64,000 nt of DNA from Eunapius fragilis. Lineage: Eukaryota; Porifera; Demospongiae; Spongillida; Spongillidae. The DNA lies in NCBI GenBank assembly GCA_963681505.1, contig OY811977.1, positions 1 to 64,000 of the forward strand. Reading direction: 5' to 3'. Positions 9,115 to 21,655 of this stretch are shown one piece after another. The notes under the pieces are model-generated. The model ran no database searches. It had not been told where the DNA came from and worked only from the letters and a program-made list of their open reading frames with translations. Every line of letters begins with the position of its first letter. Within the stretch, counting starts at the first letter, position 1. The translations under genes were made by a program, and so were the position numbers.

Positions 9115-9211
9115 GTAGCTGTGCTTCCCCCCGGACCTGTCCTCATGGGAGCTATGCTTTTCCTCTCCACATGGGAGCTATGCTTCCCCTGTTCACCTGG
9201 GAGCTATGCTT
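9115..9211 (+). repeat. Short tandem repeat, unit about 30 bp
   Basis: Four imperfect units containing GGGAGCTATGCTTCCCC. Two more units of the same kind appear at 9551-9603, separated by GT tracts. Confidence 0.75.
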
Positions 9212-9296
9212 GTGTGTGTGCGTGTTTATGTTTATTTACTATCTACGTCAGAGTATGTCATAGCTAGCCATCCAGCCATCTGCAGCTAGCCATCCA

Positions 9297-9298
<2 letters not shown>

Positions 9299-9353
<55 letters not shown>

Positions 9354-9356
9354 GTG
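9299..9356 (+). repeat. (TG)n microsatellite
   Basis: Nearly uninterrupted TG run directly left of the 9351 duplicate segment. Confidence 0.95.
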
Positions 9357-9463
9357 CACTAATAAGAATTGACCATTTTCTCACAATTACAGCTGATATG
9401 AATTGAGCCTGTTGAGAAATGATTATCCAACTACGCTGTGAACCCTGATAGGTACGTACTGCT

Positions 9464-9535
<72 letters not shown>

Positions 9536-10507
9536 TTGGATGTGTGTGTGTGGGAGCTATGCTTCCTCTGTCCACATGGGAGCTATGCTTCCCCTGTTCG
9601 CATGGACCAGCAAAGGTTGTGTGCATGTGTGTCACTGTGTTTGTGCATGTGTGTGGGGCAATGTGTACGTATGTTTGCATGTGTGTGTATTTGTGTGTGT
9701 GTGTGTGGAGAATGAGGGTGTTCAGGAGATATGGTGAGGGTGGGGGAGGGAGACAGAGAATTAGGAGTGAGGTGACTAGCAACATTGCCACACCTATGTC
9801 TGTCCCTCTTTCACCCCACCCCCCTCCCTTCATGTGATATGATTTCATCATGTAACTGTTGAACAAACACACAAATTCAATATTTTATTTGTCTTATAAC
9901 TTGTCCTTTTTTATGTACCACTTAATAACACATTCCATCCCTTTTCTATTCTCCAGCCCCTATCTCAGAATATTAAAAATCTGGGGGTATCACGTTACTG
10001 ACGCAGAATAAGCTAGGGCCTTTCTGCTGAGATGTCACCCATGCTCCCTTCACCTGCTCCAAGCCAAAGTCTTCAGGTTGAAAATATCAGTGGCCATCAG
10101 CCGTCCTTAGTATATGTGGTTGTCCAGCTTGGAGAGTCTGGCTGTTTATCTCACAGATGGATGAGCTTAGGCTGAGCTGGGATGTAAAAGAGGACCCAGG
10201 AGAAAGCACTCGTGGTGAGTATAACACTTCGTCAAGGTCTGGCTGTGCTTCCAGATCACTCTCCAGCTTGGAGAGTCTGATAGAACTGAATAACTGAATT
10301 ATCACTAGCTATCACATGCTCTAGCTACTTGTAAAGAGATGTACTAGTTTGGAAAACACACTGGGGGTTGCACACAAATTTCGCCTCCCTCATATCACGT
10401 GCTTAAACGTGACGGGCGTATCCGCCCCCACTTGTAACCTACAAGAAGCTCCATAACATGGTAAATAGAAACTATGCCAGGGCCATAAATCCACCCTAAC
10501 CCTAACC
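9351..10507 (+). repeat. Duplicated flank segment, copy A
   Basis: 9351-9445 matches 12096-12180, and 9604-10507 matches 12669-13430 with few differences. Between the matching parts the two copies hold different DNA (GT tract and short units here). Copy A carries an extra 139 bp bounded by two CCAGCTTGGAGAGTCTG repeats (10124-10140 and 10263-10279) and ends in a short CCCTAACCCTAACC at about 10494. Confidence 0.85.
9465..9532 (+). repeat. (GT)n microsatellite
   Basis: Uninterrupted GT run of about 68 nt. Confidence 0.95.
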
Positions 10508-10564
10508 TCGGGCTGGTAGAATAGGTAATAACACCTTATTTCCAATTGGAAAGGTTTAGAGGTG

Positions 10565-12095
10565 GGATGTGTGCGCACTGGGGGTGTTGAGGGGGATGTG
10601 TACATACCTATGGGTGTGCACTGCTGGTGTTGAGGGGGATGTGTACATAGCTATGTGTGTGCACTGCTGGTGTTGAGGGGGATGTGTACATACCTATGGG
10701 TGTGCACTGCTGGTGTTGAGGGGGATGTGTACATACCTATGGGTGTGCACTGCTGGTGTTGAGGGGGATGTGTACATAGCTATGTGTGTGCGCTGGGGGG
10801 TGTTGAGGGGATGTGGGTGTGCGCAGGGGGGTGTTGAGGGGATGTGTACATACCTATGGCTGTGCACTGGGAGTGTTGAGGGGGATGTGTACATAGCTAT
10901 GGGTGTGCACTGGGGGTGTTGAAGGGGATGTGTGCATACCTATGGGTGTGCGCTGGGGGGGGGGGGGGGGGGAAGGGGATGTGTACATACCTATGGGTGT
11001 GCACTGGGGGTGTTGAGGGGGATGTGTACATACCTATGGGTGTGCGCTGGGGGTGTTGAGGGTGATGTGTGCATACCTATGGGTGTGCACTGGGGGTGTT
11101 GAGGCGGATGTGTGCATAGCTATGGGTGTGCGTAGGGGGTGTTGAGGGGGATGTGTGCATACCTATGAGTGTGCACTGGGGGTGTTGAGGGGATGTGTAC
11201 ATACCTATGGGTGTGCACTGGGGGTGTTGAGGGTGATGTGTGCATAGCTATGGGTGTGCGTAGGGGGTGTTGAGGGGGATGTGTGCATACCTATGAGTGT
11301 GCACTGCTGGTGTTGAGGGGATGTGTACATACGTATGGGTGTGCACTGGGGGTGTTGAGGGGGATGTGTGCATAGCTATGGGTGTGCACTGGGGGGTGTT
11401 GAGGGGATGTGTACATACCTATGGCTGTGCACTGGGAGTGTTGAGGGGGATGTGTACATAGCTATGGGTGTGCACTGGGGGTGTTGAAGGGGATGTGTGC
11501 ATACCTATGGGTGTGCACTGGGGGTGTTGAGGGGATGTGTACATACCTAAGGGTGTGCACTGGGAGTATTGAGGGGGATGTGTACATAGCTATGTGTGTG
11601 CACTGGGGGTGTTGAGGGGGATGTGTGCATACCTATGGGTGTGCGCTGGGGGGGGGGGGGAAGGGGATGTGTACATACCTATGGGTGTGCACTGGGGGTG
11701 TTGAGGGGGATGTGTGCATAGCTATGGGTGTGCGCTGGGGGGTGTTGAGGGGATGTGTACATACCTATGGGTGTGCACTGGGGGTGTTGAGGGGGATGTG
11801 TGCATAGCTATGTGTGTGCACTGGGGGTCTTGAGGGGGATGTGTACATACCTATAGGTGTGCGCTGGGGGTGTTGAGGCGGATGTGTGCATAGCTATGGG
11901 TGTGCGTAGGGGGTGTTGAGGGGGATGTGTGCATACCTATGATTGTGCACTGGGGGTGTTAAAGGGATGTGTACATACCTATGGGTGTGCGTAGGGGGTG
12001 TTGAGGGGGATGTGTGCATACCTATGGGTGTGCACTGGGGGTGTTGAGGGGATGTGTACATACCTATGGGTGTGCACTGGGGGTGTTGAGGGGGT
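10565..12095 (+). repeat. Minisatellite, 43-44 bp unit, about 35 copies
   Basis: Each unit reads GATGTGTACATACCTATGGG then TGTGCACTGGGGGTGTTGAG plus a few G. Units differ at a few positions: TACATACC or TACATAGC or TGCATACC, GCAC or GCGC, and G-run length (up to about 18 G near 10957). The + strand is G-rich. All open frames across it are repeat artefacts. Confidence 0.95.
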
Positions 12096-12183
12096 TGTGT
12101 GCACTAATAAGAATTGACCATTTTCTCACAATTACAGCTAATATGAATTGAGCCTGTTGATAAATGATTATCCAACTACGCTG

Positions 12184-12668
12184 TGATCACCCTGGTAGGT
12201 CCTACCATCCGCCTGTCATATGTTCTTGCCTGTTGTACGTCGCCATTGAATATAAATGGTACTCACGTGAGCAGCCTAATTGCGATCTACCCAGATCAAC
12301 CGATCAACAATAAACCTACGCATTAACAAAACCGTTAAGATTCATAATTTCAAATGTATTAATGAATGTATATACTTGTGAATGTCTATGTCCGACTCTT
12401 CAGCTGTTAACCCTTTTTCTTGTTCTTGTTCACAGTCCGTGGGTGCTTGTGAATAAAGTTGAGAACTCGCTTGTTGAGCTAGTGGTTCATTTACAGGAGT
12501 GTCCAGACCATTCCTCAAAGGCTTCCCTGAGATACACTCTCACTTCAACACACAACCATTACTACCTCAACACTCTATCAGTACTTCTCTAGCTGAGAAA
12601 CGTTTGGCTGTAAGAGAAGGGTTGGCTATTTTGGCTGGATGCCGACCGAGCTTACTAAACTGATCGAA
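12184..12668. other. Unique insert within copy B, unidentified
   Basis: Not repeated elsewhere in the window. It has a TATAAA at about 12250, AATAAA at about 12309 and 12453, and a polypyrimidine-plus-CAG acceptor-like site near 12435 followed by a frame reading KVENSLVELVVHLQE. These could be a decayed exon or part of a mobile element. I recognise no family. Confidence 0.35.
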
Positions 12669-13423
12669 GGACCAGCAAAGGTTGTGTGCATGTGTGTCAC
12701 TGTGTTTGTGCATGTGTGTGGGGCAATGTGTACGTATGTTTGCATGTGTGTGTATTTGTGTGTGTGTGTGTGTGTGGAGAATGAGGGTGTTCAGGAGATA
12801 TGGTGAGGGTGGGGGAGGGAGACAGAGAATTAGGAGTGAGGTGACTAGCAACATTGCCACACCTATGTCTGTCCCTCTTTCACCCCACCCCCCTCCCTTC
12901 ATGTGATATGATTTCATCATGTAACTGTTGAACAAACACACAAATTCAATATTTTATTTGTCTTATAACTTGTCCTTTTTTATGTACCACTTAATAACAC
13001 ATTCCATCCCTTTTCTCTTCTCCAGCCCCTATCTCAGAATATTAAAAATCTGGGGGTATCACGTTACTGACGCAGAATATGCTAGGGCCATTCTGCTGAG
13101 ATGTCACCCATGCTCCCTTCACCTGCTCCAAGCCAAAGTCTTCAGGTTGAAAATATCAGTGGCCATCAGCCGTCCTTAGTATATGTGGTTGTCCAGCTTG
13201 GAGAGTCTGATAGAACTGAATAACTGAATTATCACTAGCTATCACATGCTCTAGCTACTTGTAAAGAGATGTACTAGTTTGGAAAACACACTGGGGGTTG
13301 CACACAAATTTCGCCTCCCTCATATCACGTGATTAAACGTGACGGGCGTATCCGCCCCCACTTGTAACCTACAAGAAGCTCCATAACATGGTAAATAGAA
13401 ACTATGCCAGGGCCATAAATCCA

Positions 13424-13445
13424 CCCTAACCCTAACCCTAACCCT
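13424..13445 (+). repeat. Interstitial telomere-like tract (CCCTAA)3.7
   Basis: Three full CCCTAA units plus CCCT; on the minus strand this is TTAGGG, the usual animal telomere unit. Too short to be a telomere. It abuts the first satellite monomer, with its last CCCTG replacing the satellite's usual ACCTG. Confidence 0.85.
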
Positions 13446-16400
13446 GTTTTCTTTCTCTAAATAATGCCTCCTCTATAATCAGCTCATTGGTTTGGCTGTA
13501 CCATGCAAATAGATTAGTGGTTCTCTCCCATACATTTCTATGGGTGAAAATTGGCTATCTTCCCACCAAGGTGTTAATAATACAAACTAGTGGAGTTGCG
13601 ATCCTACTTCATCGAACGAACGAGTAACCTGTTTTCTTTTTCTAAATAATGCCTCCTCTATAATCAGCTCATTGGTTTGGCTGTACCATGCAAATAGATT
13701 AGTGGTTCCCTCCCATACATTTCTATGGGTGAAAATAGGCTATGGTGTTAATAAAACAAACTAGTGGAGTTGCGATCCAACTTCATGGAACGAACGAGTA
13801 ACCTGTTTTCTTTCTCTAAATAATGCCTCCTCTATTATCAGCTCATTGGTTTGGCTGTACCATGCAAATACATTAGTGGTTCCCTCCCATACATTTCTAT
13901 CGGAGAAAATTGACTATGTTCCAACCAAGGTGTTAATTCAACAAACTATTGGAGTTGTGATATGTATTCATGAAACGAACGAATAACCTGTTTTTCTTTC
14001 TCTAAATAATGCCTCCTCTATAATCAGCTCATTGGTTTGGCTGGACCATGCAAATAGATTAGTGGTTCCCTCCCATACAATTCTATGCGTGAAAATTGGC
14101 TATCTTCCCACCAAGGTGTTAATAAAACAAACTAGTGGAGTTGCGATCCTACTTCACGGAACGAACAAGTAACCTGTTTTCTTTCTCTAAATAATGCCTC
14201 CTCTATTATCAGCTCATTGGTTTGGCTGTACCATGCAAATAGATTAGTGGTTCCCTCCCATACATTTCTATGGGAGAAAATTGGCTATGTCCCAACCAAG
14301 GTGTTAATATTACAAACTTTTGGAGTTGCGATATGTATTCATGGAACGAACGAGTAACCTGTTTTCTTTATCTTAATAATGCCTCCTCTATTATCAGCTC
14401 ATTGGTTTGGCTGTACCATGCAAATAGATTAGTGGTTCCCTCCCATACATTTCTATGGGAGAAAATTGCCTATATTCCAACCAAGGTGTTAATTTAACAA
14501 ACTATTGGAGTTGCGATATGTATAAATGAAACGAACGAATAACCTGTGTTCTTGCTCTAAATAGTGCCTCCTCTATAATCAGCTCATTTATTTGGCTGTA
14601 CCATGCAAATAGATTAGTGGTTCCCTCCCATACAATTCTATGCGTGAAAATTGGCTATCTTCCCACCAAGGTGTTAATAAAACAAACTAGTGGAGTTGCG
14701 ATCCTACTTCATGGAACGAACGAGTAACCTGTTTTCTTTCTCTAAATAATGCCTCCTCTATAATCAGCTCATTGGTTTGGCTGTACCATGCAAATAGATT
14801 AGTGGTTCCCTCCCATACATTTCTATGGGTGAAAATTGGCTATCTTCCCACCAAGGTGTTAATAATAGAAACTAGTGGAGTTGCGATCCTACTTCATGGA
14901 ACGAACGAGGAACCTGTTTTCTTTTTCTAAATAATGCCTCCTCTATAATCAGCTCATTGGTTTGGCTGTACCATGCAAATAGATTAGTGGTTCCCTCCCA
15001 TACATTTCTATGGGTGAAAATTGGCTATTTTCCCACCAAGGTGTTAATAAAACAAACTAGTAAAGTTGCGATCCTACTGCATGGAACGAACGAGTAACCT
15101 GTTTTCTTTCTCTGAATAATGCCTCCTCTATAATCAGCTCATTGGTTTGGCTGAACCATGCAAATAGATTAGTGGTTCCCTCCCATACATTTCTATGGGT
15201 GAAAATTGGCTATCTTCCCACCAAGGTGTTAATAAAAAAAACTAGTGGAGTTGCGATCCTACTTCATGGAACTAACGAGTAACCTGTTTTCTTTCTCTAA
15301 ATAATGCCTCCTCTATTATCAGCTCATTGGTTTGGCTGTACCATGCAAATAGATTAGTGGTTCCCTCCCATACATTTCTATGGGAGAAAATTGACTATGT
15401 TCCAACCAAGGTGTTAATTTAACAAACTATTGGAGTTGTGATATGTATTCATGAAACGAACGAATAACCTGTTTTTCTTTCTCTAAATAATGCCTCCTCT
15501 ATAGTCAGCTCATTGGTTTGGCTGTACCATGCAAATAGATTAGTGGTTCCCTCCCATACATTTCTATGGGTGAAAATTGGCTATCTTCCCACCAAGGTGT
15601 TAATTTAACAAACTATTGGAGTTGCGATCCTACTTCATGGAACGAACGAGTAACCTGTTTTCTTTCTCAAAATAATCCCTCCTCTATAATTAGCTCATTG
15701 GTTTGGCTGTACCATGCAAATAGATTAGTGGTTCCATCCCATACATTTCTATGGGAGAAAATTGGCTATGTTCCAACCAAGGTGTTAATATTACAAACTA
15801 TTGGAGTTGCGATATGTATTCATGGAACGAACGAGTAACCTGTTTTCTTTCTCTTAATAATGCCTCCTCTATTATTAGCTCATTGGTTTGGCTGTACCAT
15901 GCAAATAGAATAGTGGTTCCCTCCCATACATTTCTATGGGAGAAAATTGGCTATGTTCCAACCAAGGTGTTAATTTAACAAACTATTGGAGTTGCGATTG
16001 GTATTCATGAAACGAACGAATAACCTGTTTTCTTTCTCTGAATAATGCCTCCTCTATAATCAGCTCATTGGTTTGGCTGTACCATGCAAATAGATTAGTG
16101 GTTCCCTCCCATACATTTCTATGGGAGAAAATTGGCTATGTTACAACCAAGGTGTTAATTTAACAAACTGTTGGAGTTGCGATATGTATTCATAAAACGA
16201 ACGAATAACCTGTTTTCTTTCTCTAAATAATGCCTCCTATATAATCAGCTCATTGGTTTGGCTGTACCATGCAAATAGATTAGTGGTTCTCTCCCATACA
16301 TTTCTATGGGTGAAAATTGGCTATCTTCCCACCAAGGTGTTAATAAAAAAACTAGTGGAGTTGCGATCCAACTTCATGGAACGAACGAGTAACCTGTTTT

Positions 16401-19400
16401 CTTTCTCTAAATAATGCCTCCTCTATTATCAGCTCATTGGTTTGGCTGTACCATGCAAATAGATTAGTGGTTCCCTCCCATACATTTCTATGGGAGAAAA
16501 TTGACTATGTTCCAACCAAGGTGTCAATTCAACAAACTATTGGAGTTGTGATATGTATTCATGAAACGAACGAATAACCTGTTTTTCTTTCTCTAAATAA
16601 TGCCTCCTCTATAATCAGCTCATTGGTTTGGCTGTACCATGCAAATAGATTAGTGGTTCCCTCCCATACAATTCTATGCGTGAAAATTGGCTATCTTCCC
16701 ACCAAGGTGTTAATAAAACAAACTAGTGGAGTTGCGATCCTACTTCACGGAACGAACAAGTAACCTGTTTTCTATCTCTAAATAATGCCTCCTCTATTAT
16801 CAGCTCATTGGTTTGGCTGTACCATGCAAATAGATTAGTGGTTCCCTCCCATACATTTCAATGGGAGAAAATTGGCTATGTTCCAACCAAGGTGTTAATA
16901 TTACAAACTATTGGAGTTGCGATATGTATTCATGGAACGAACGAGTAACCTGTTTTCTTTATCTTAATAATGCCTCCTCTATTATCAGCTCATTGGTTTG
17001 GCTGTACCATGCAAATAGATTAGTGGTTCCCTCCCATACATTTCTATGGGAGAAAATTGGCTATGTTCCAACCAAGGTGTTAATTTAACAAACTATTGGA
17101 GTTGCGATATGTATACATGAAACGAACGAATAACCTGTGTTCTTGCTCTAAATAGTGCCTCCTCTATAATCAGCTCATTGGTTTGGCTGTACCATGCAAA
17201 TAGATTAGTGGTTCCCTCCCATACAATTCTATGCGTGAAAATTGGCTATCTTCCCACCAAGGTGTTAATAAAACAAACTAGTGGAGTTGCGATCCTACTT
17301 CATGGAACGAACGAGTAACCTGTTTTCTTTCTCTAAATAATGCCTCCTCTATAATCAGCTCATTGGTTTGGCTGTACCATGCAAATAGATTAGTGGTTCC
17401 CTCCCATACATTTCTATGGGTAAAAATTGGCTATCTTCCCACCAAGGTGTTAATAATACAAACTAGTGGAGTTGCGATCCTACTTCATGGAACGAACGAG
17501 TAACCTGTTTTCTTTTTCTAAATAATGCCTCCTCTATAATCAGCTCATTGGTTTGGCTGTACCATGCAAATAGATTAGTGGTTCCCTCCCATACATTTCT
17601 ATGGGTGAAAATTGGCTATCTTCCCACCAAGGTGTTAATAAAAAAAACTAGTGGAGTTGCGATCCTACTTCATGAAACGAACGAGTAACCTGTTTTCTTT
17701 CTCTTAATAATGCCTCCTCTATTATCAGCTCATTGGTTTGGCTGTACCATGCAAATAGATTAGTGGTTCACTGCCATACATTTCTATGGGAGAAAATTGG
17801 CTATGTTCCAACCAAGGTGTTAATTTAACAAACTATTGGAGTTGCGATATGTATTCATGAAACGAACGAATAACCTGTTTTCTTTCTCTAAATAATGCCT
17901 CCTCTATAATCAGCTCATTGGTTTGGCTGTACCATGCAAATAGATTAGTGGTTCCCTCCCATACATTTCTATGGGTGAAAATTGGCTATCTTCCCACCAA
18001 GGTGTTAATTTAACAAACTATTGGAGTTGCGATCCTACTTCATGGAACGAACGAGTAACCTGTTTTCTTTCTCAAAATAATCCCTCCTCTATAATCAGCT
18101 CATTGGTTTGGCTGTACCATGCAAATAGATTAGTGGTTCCCTCCCATACATTTCTATGGGTGAAAATTGGCTATCTTCCCACCAAGGTGTTAATAAAACA
18201 AACTAGTGGAGTTGCGATCCTACTTCATGGAACGAACGAGTAACCTGTTGTCTTTCTCTAAATAATGCCTCCTCTATTATTAGCTCATTGGTTTGGCTGT
18301 ACCATGCAAATAGATTAGTGGTTCCCTCCCATACATTTCTATGGGTGAAAATTGGCTATCTTCCCACCAAGGTGTTAATAATACAAACTAGTGGAGTTGC
18401 GATCCTACTTCATGGAACGAACGAGTAACCTGTTTTCTTTCTCTAAATAATGCCTCCTCTATTATTAGCTCATTGGTTTGGCTGTACCATGCAAATAGAT
18501 TAGTGGTTCCCTCCCATACATTTCTATGGGTGAAAATTGGCTATCTTCCCACCATGGTGTTAATAATACAACCTAGTGGAGTTGCGATCCTACTTCATGG
18601 AACGAACGAGTAACCTGTTTTCTTTCTCTAAATAATGCCTCCTCTATAATCAGCTCATTGGTTTGGCTGTACCATGCAAATAGATTAGTGGTTCCCTCCC
18701 ATACATTTCTATGGGAGAAAATTGGCTATGTTCCAACCAAGGTGTTAATTTAACAAACTTTTGGAGTTGCGATATGTATTCATGAAACGAACGAATAACC
18801 TGTTTTCTTTCTCTAAATAATGCCTCCTCTATAATCAGCTCATTGGTTTGGCTGTACCATGCAAATAGATTAGTGGTTCCCTCCCATACATTTCTATGGG
18901 AGAAAATTGGCTATATTCCCACCAAGGTGTTAATAAAACAAACTAGTGGAGTTGCGATCCTACTTCATGGAACGAACGAGTAAGCTGTTTTCTTTCTCTA
19001 AATAATGCCTCCTCTATAATTAGCTCATTGGTTTGGCTGTACCAAGCAAATAGATTAGTCGTTCCCTCCCATACATTTCTATGGGTGAAAATTGGCTATC
19101 TTCCCACCAAGGTGTTAATTTAACAAACTATTGGAGTTGCGATCCTACTTCATGGAACGAACGAGTAACCTGTTTGCTTTCTCAAAAAAATCCCTCCTCA
19201 ATAATCAGCTCATTGGTTTGTCTGTACCATGCAAATAGATTAGTGGTTCCCTCCCATACATTTCTATGTGAGAAAATTGGCTATGTTCCAACCAAGGTGT
19301 TAAAATTAAAAACTATTGGAGTTGCGATATGTATTCATGGAACGAACGAGTAACCTGTTTTCTTTCTCTTAATAATGCCTCCTCTATTATCAGCTCATTG

Positions 19401-21525
19401 GTTTGGCTGTACCATGCAAATAGATTAGTGGTTCCCTCCCATACATTTCTATGGGAGAAAATTGGCTATGTTCCAACCAAGGTGTTAATTTAACTAACTA
19501 TTGGAGTTGCGATATGTATTCATGAAACGAACGAATAACCTGTTTTCTTTCTCTAAATAATGCCTCCTCTATAATCAGCTCATTGGTTTGGCTGTACCAT
19601 GCAAATAGATTAGTGGTTCCCTCCCATACATTTCTATGGGAGAAAATTGGCTATGTTCCAACCAAGGTGTTAATTTAACAAACTATTGGAGTTGCGATAT
19701 GTATTCATGAAACGAACGAATAACCTGTTTTCTTTCTCTAAATAATGCCTCCTCTATAATCAGCTCATTGGTTTGGCTGTACCATGCAAATAGATTAGTG
19801 GTTCCCTCCCATACATTTCTATGTGAGAAAATTGGCTATGTTCCAACCAAGGTGTTAAAATTAAAAACTATTGGAGTTGCGATATGTATTCATGGAACGA
19901 ACGAGTAACCTGTTTTCTTTCTCTTAATAATGCCTCCTCTATTATCAGCTCATTGGTTTGGCTGTACCATGCAAATAGATTAGTGGTTCCCTCCCATACA
20001 TTTCTATGGGAGAAAATTGGCTATGTTCCAACCAAGGTGTTAATTCAACAATCTATTGGAGTTGCGATATGTATTCATGAAACGAACGAATAACCTGTTT
20101 TCTTTCTCTAAATAATGCCTCCTCTATAATCAGCTCATTGGTTTGGCTGTACCATGCAAATAGATTAGTGGTTCCCTCCCATACATTTCTATGTGAGAAA
20201 ATTGGCTATGTTCCAACCAAGGTGTTAAAATTAAAAACTATTGGAGTTGCGATATGTATTCATGGAACGAACGAGTAACCTGTTTTCTTTCTCTTAATAA
20301 TGCCTCCTCTATTATCAGCTCATTGGTTTGGCTGTACCATGCAAATAGATTAGTGGTTCCCTCCCATACATTTCTATGGGAGAAAATTGGCTATGTTCCA
20401 ACCAAGGTGTTAATTCAACAAACTATTGGAGTTGCGATATGTATTCATGAAACGAACGAATAACCTGTTTTCTTTCTCTAAATAATGCCTCCTCTATAAT
20501 CAGCTCATTGGTTTGGCTGTACCATGCAAATAGATTAGTGGTTCCCTCCCATACATTTCTATGGGAGAAAATTGGCTATGTTCCAACCAAGGTGTTAATT
20601 TAACAAACTATTGGAGTTGCGATATGTATTCATGAAACGAACGAATAACCTGTTTTCTTTCTCTAAATAATGCCTCGTCTATAATCAGCTCATTGGTTTG
20701 GCTGTACCATGCAAATAGATTAGTGGTTCCCTCCCATACATTTCTATGGGTGAAAATTGGCTATCTTCCCACCAAGGTGTTAATAAAACAAACTAGTGGA
20801 GTTGCGATCCTACTTCATGGAACGAACGAGTAACCTGTTTTCTTTCTCTAAATAATGCCTCCTCTATAATCAGCTCATTGGTTTGGCTGTACCATGCAAA
20901 TAGATTAGTGGTTCCCTCCCATACATTTCTATGGATGAAAATTGGCAATCTTCCCACCAAGGTGTTAATAAAACAAACTAGTGGAGTTGCGATCCTACTT
21001 CATGGAACGAACGAGTTACCTGTTTTCTTTCTATAAATAATGCCTCCTCAATTATCAGCTCATTGGTTTGGCTGTACCATGCAAATAGATTAGTGGTTCC
21101 CTCCCATACATTTCTATGAGAGAAAATTGGCTATGTTCCAACCAAGGTGTTAATTTAACAAACTATTGGAGTTGCAATATGTATTCATGAAACGAACGAA
21201 TAACCTGTTTTCTTTCTCTAAATAATGCCTCCTCTATAATCAGCTCATTGGTTTGGCTATACTATGCAAATAGATTAGTGGTTCCCTCCCATACATTTCT
21301 ATAGGTGAAAATTGGCTATCTTCCCACCAAGGTGTTAATTTAACAAACTATTGGAGTTGCGATCCTACTTCATGGAACAAACGAGTAACCTGTTTTCTTT
21401 CTCAAAATAATCCCTCCTCTATAATCAGCTCATTGGTTTGTCTGTACCATGCAAATAGATTAGTGGTTCCCTCCCATACATTTCTATGTGAAAAAATTGG
21501 CTATGTTCCAGCCAAGGTGTTAAAA
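13446..21525 (+). repeat. 185-bp satellite array, left block (about 43 monomers)
   Basis: Head-to-tail monomers beginning at a TGTTTTCTTTCTCTAAATAA landmark. Other landmarks are CTCATTGGTTTGGCTGTACC, ATGCAAATAGATTAGTGG and CCCTCCCATACATTTCTATG. The period is exactly 185 bp over most of the block. Main types: A (GGGTGAAAATTGG, CTTCCCACC, CAAACTAGTGG, GATCCTACTTCATGG) and B (GGGAGAAAATTGG, GTTCCAACC, CAAACTATTGG, GATATGTATTCATGA). Monomers near the left end carry more private changes and some small indels. Frames of 60-90 codons here are not genes: 185 is not a multiple of 3. Confidence 0.97.
19081..20463 (+). repeat. Local 370-bp (2-monomer) higher-order repeat
   Basis: A variant monomer marked by CTATGTGAGAAAATTGG and GTGTTAAAATTAAAAACTA recurs at about 19264, 19819 and 20189, spaced 555 and 370 bp, alternating with type B monomers. 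A further relative lies at 21484, where the retrotransposon landed. Confidence 0.8.
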
Positions 21526-21655
21526 ATTAATTTAGTGATTGCAATACAAATGTAACATGATTTGCGGAAGTGTACAACCATAGTAACATCAATGTAAATC
21601 TAATACATTACAGAGGCATGCACTATATTAATTACACACTCTACATGTATATAAA
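21526..21655 (-). other. 3' UTR of the non-LTR retrotransposon
   Basis: AT-rich, about 130 bp, non-coding. It ends at the target-site duplication without an A run. It would carry the sequence recognised by the element's own reverse transcriptase. Confidence 0.6.

Larger units (their letters stand above)
12096..13445 (+). repeat. Duplicated flank segment, copy B, ending in CCCTAA repeats
   Basis: Second copy of the flank segment. It holds a unique insert at 12184-12668 and lacks the 139 bp present in copy A. It ends at 13424-13445 with CCCTAA three times plus CCCT, and the 185-bp satellite follows at once. Confidence 0.85.

Noticed and set aside
9423..9872. Frames rich in Val-Cys or His-Thr across GT tracts
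   Set aside because: They are translations of dinucleotide repeats with no other support.
10694..11807. Frames across the minisatellite
   Set aside because: They are repeat artefacts; the unit length varies between 43 and 44 bp, which breaks any long frame.
12184..12668. Solo LTR (TATAAA and AATAAA present)
   Set aside because: No paired TG...CA ends or target duplication could be found, and the flanking DNA is itself a duplicated segment.
13424..13445. True chromosome end
   Set aside because: Fewer than four units, with non-telomeric DNA on both sides.
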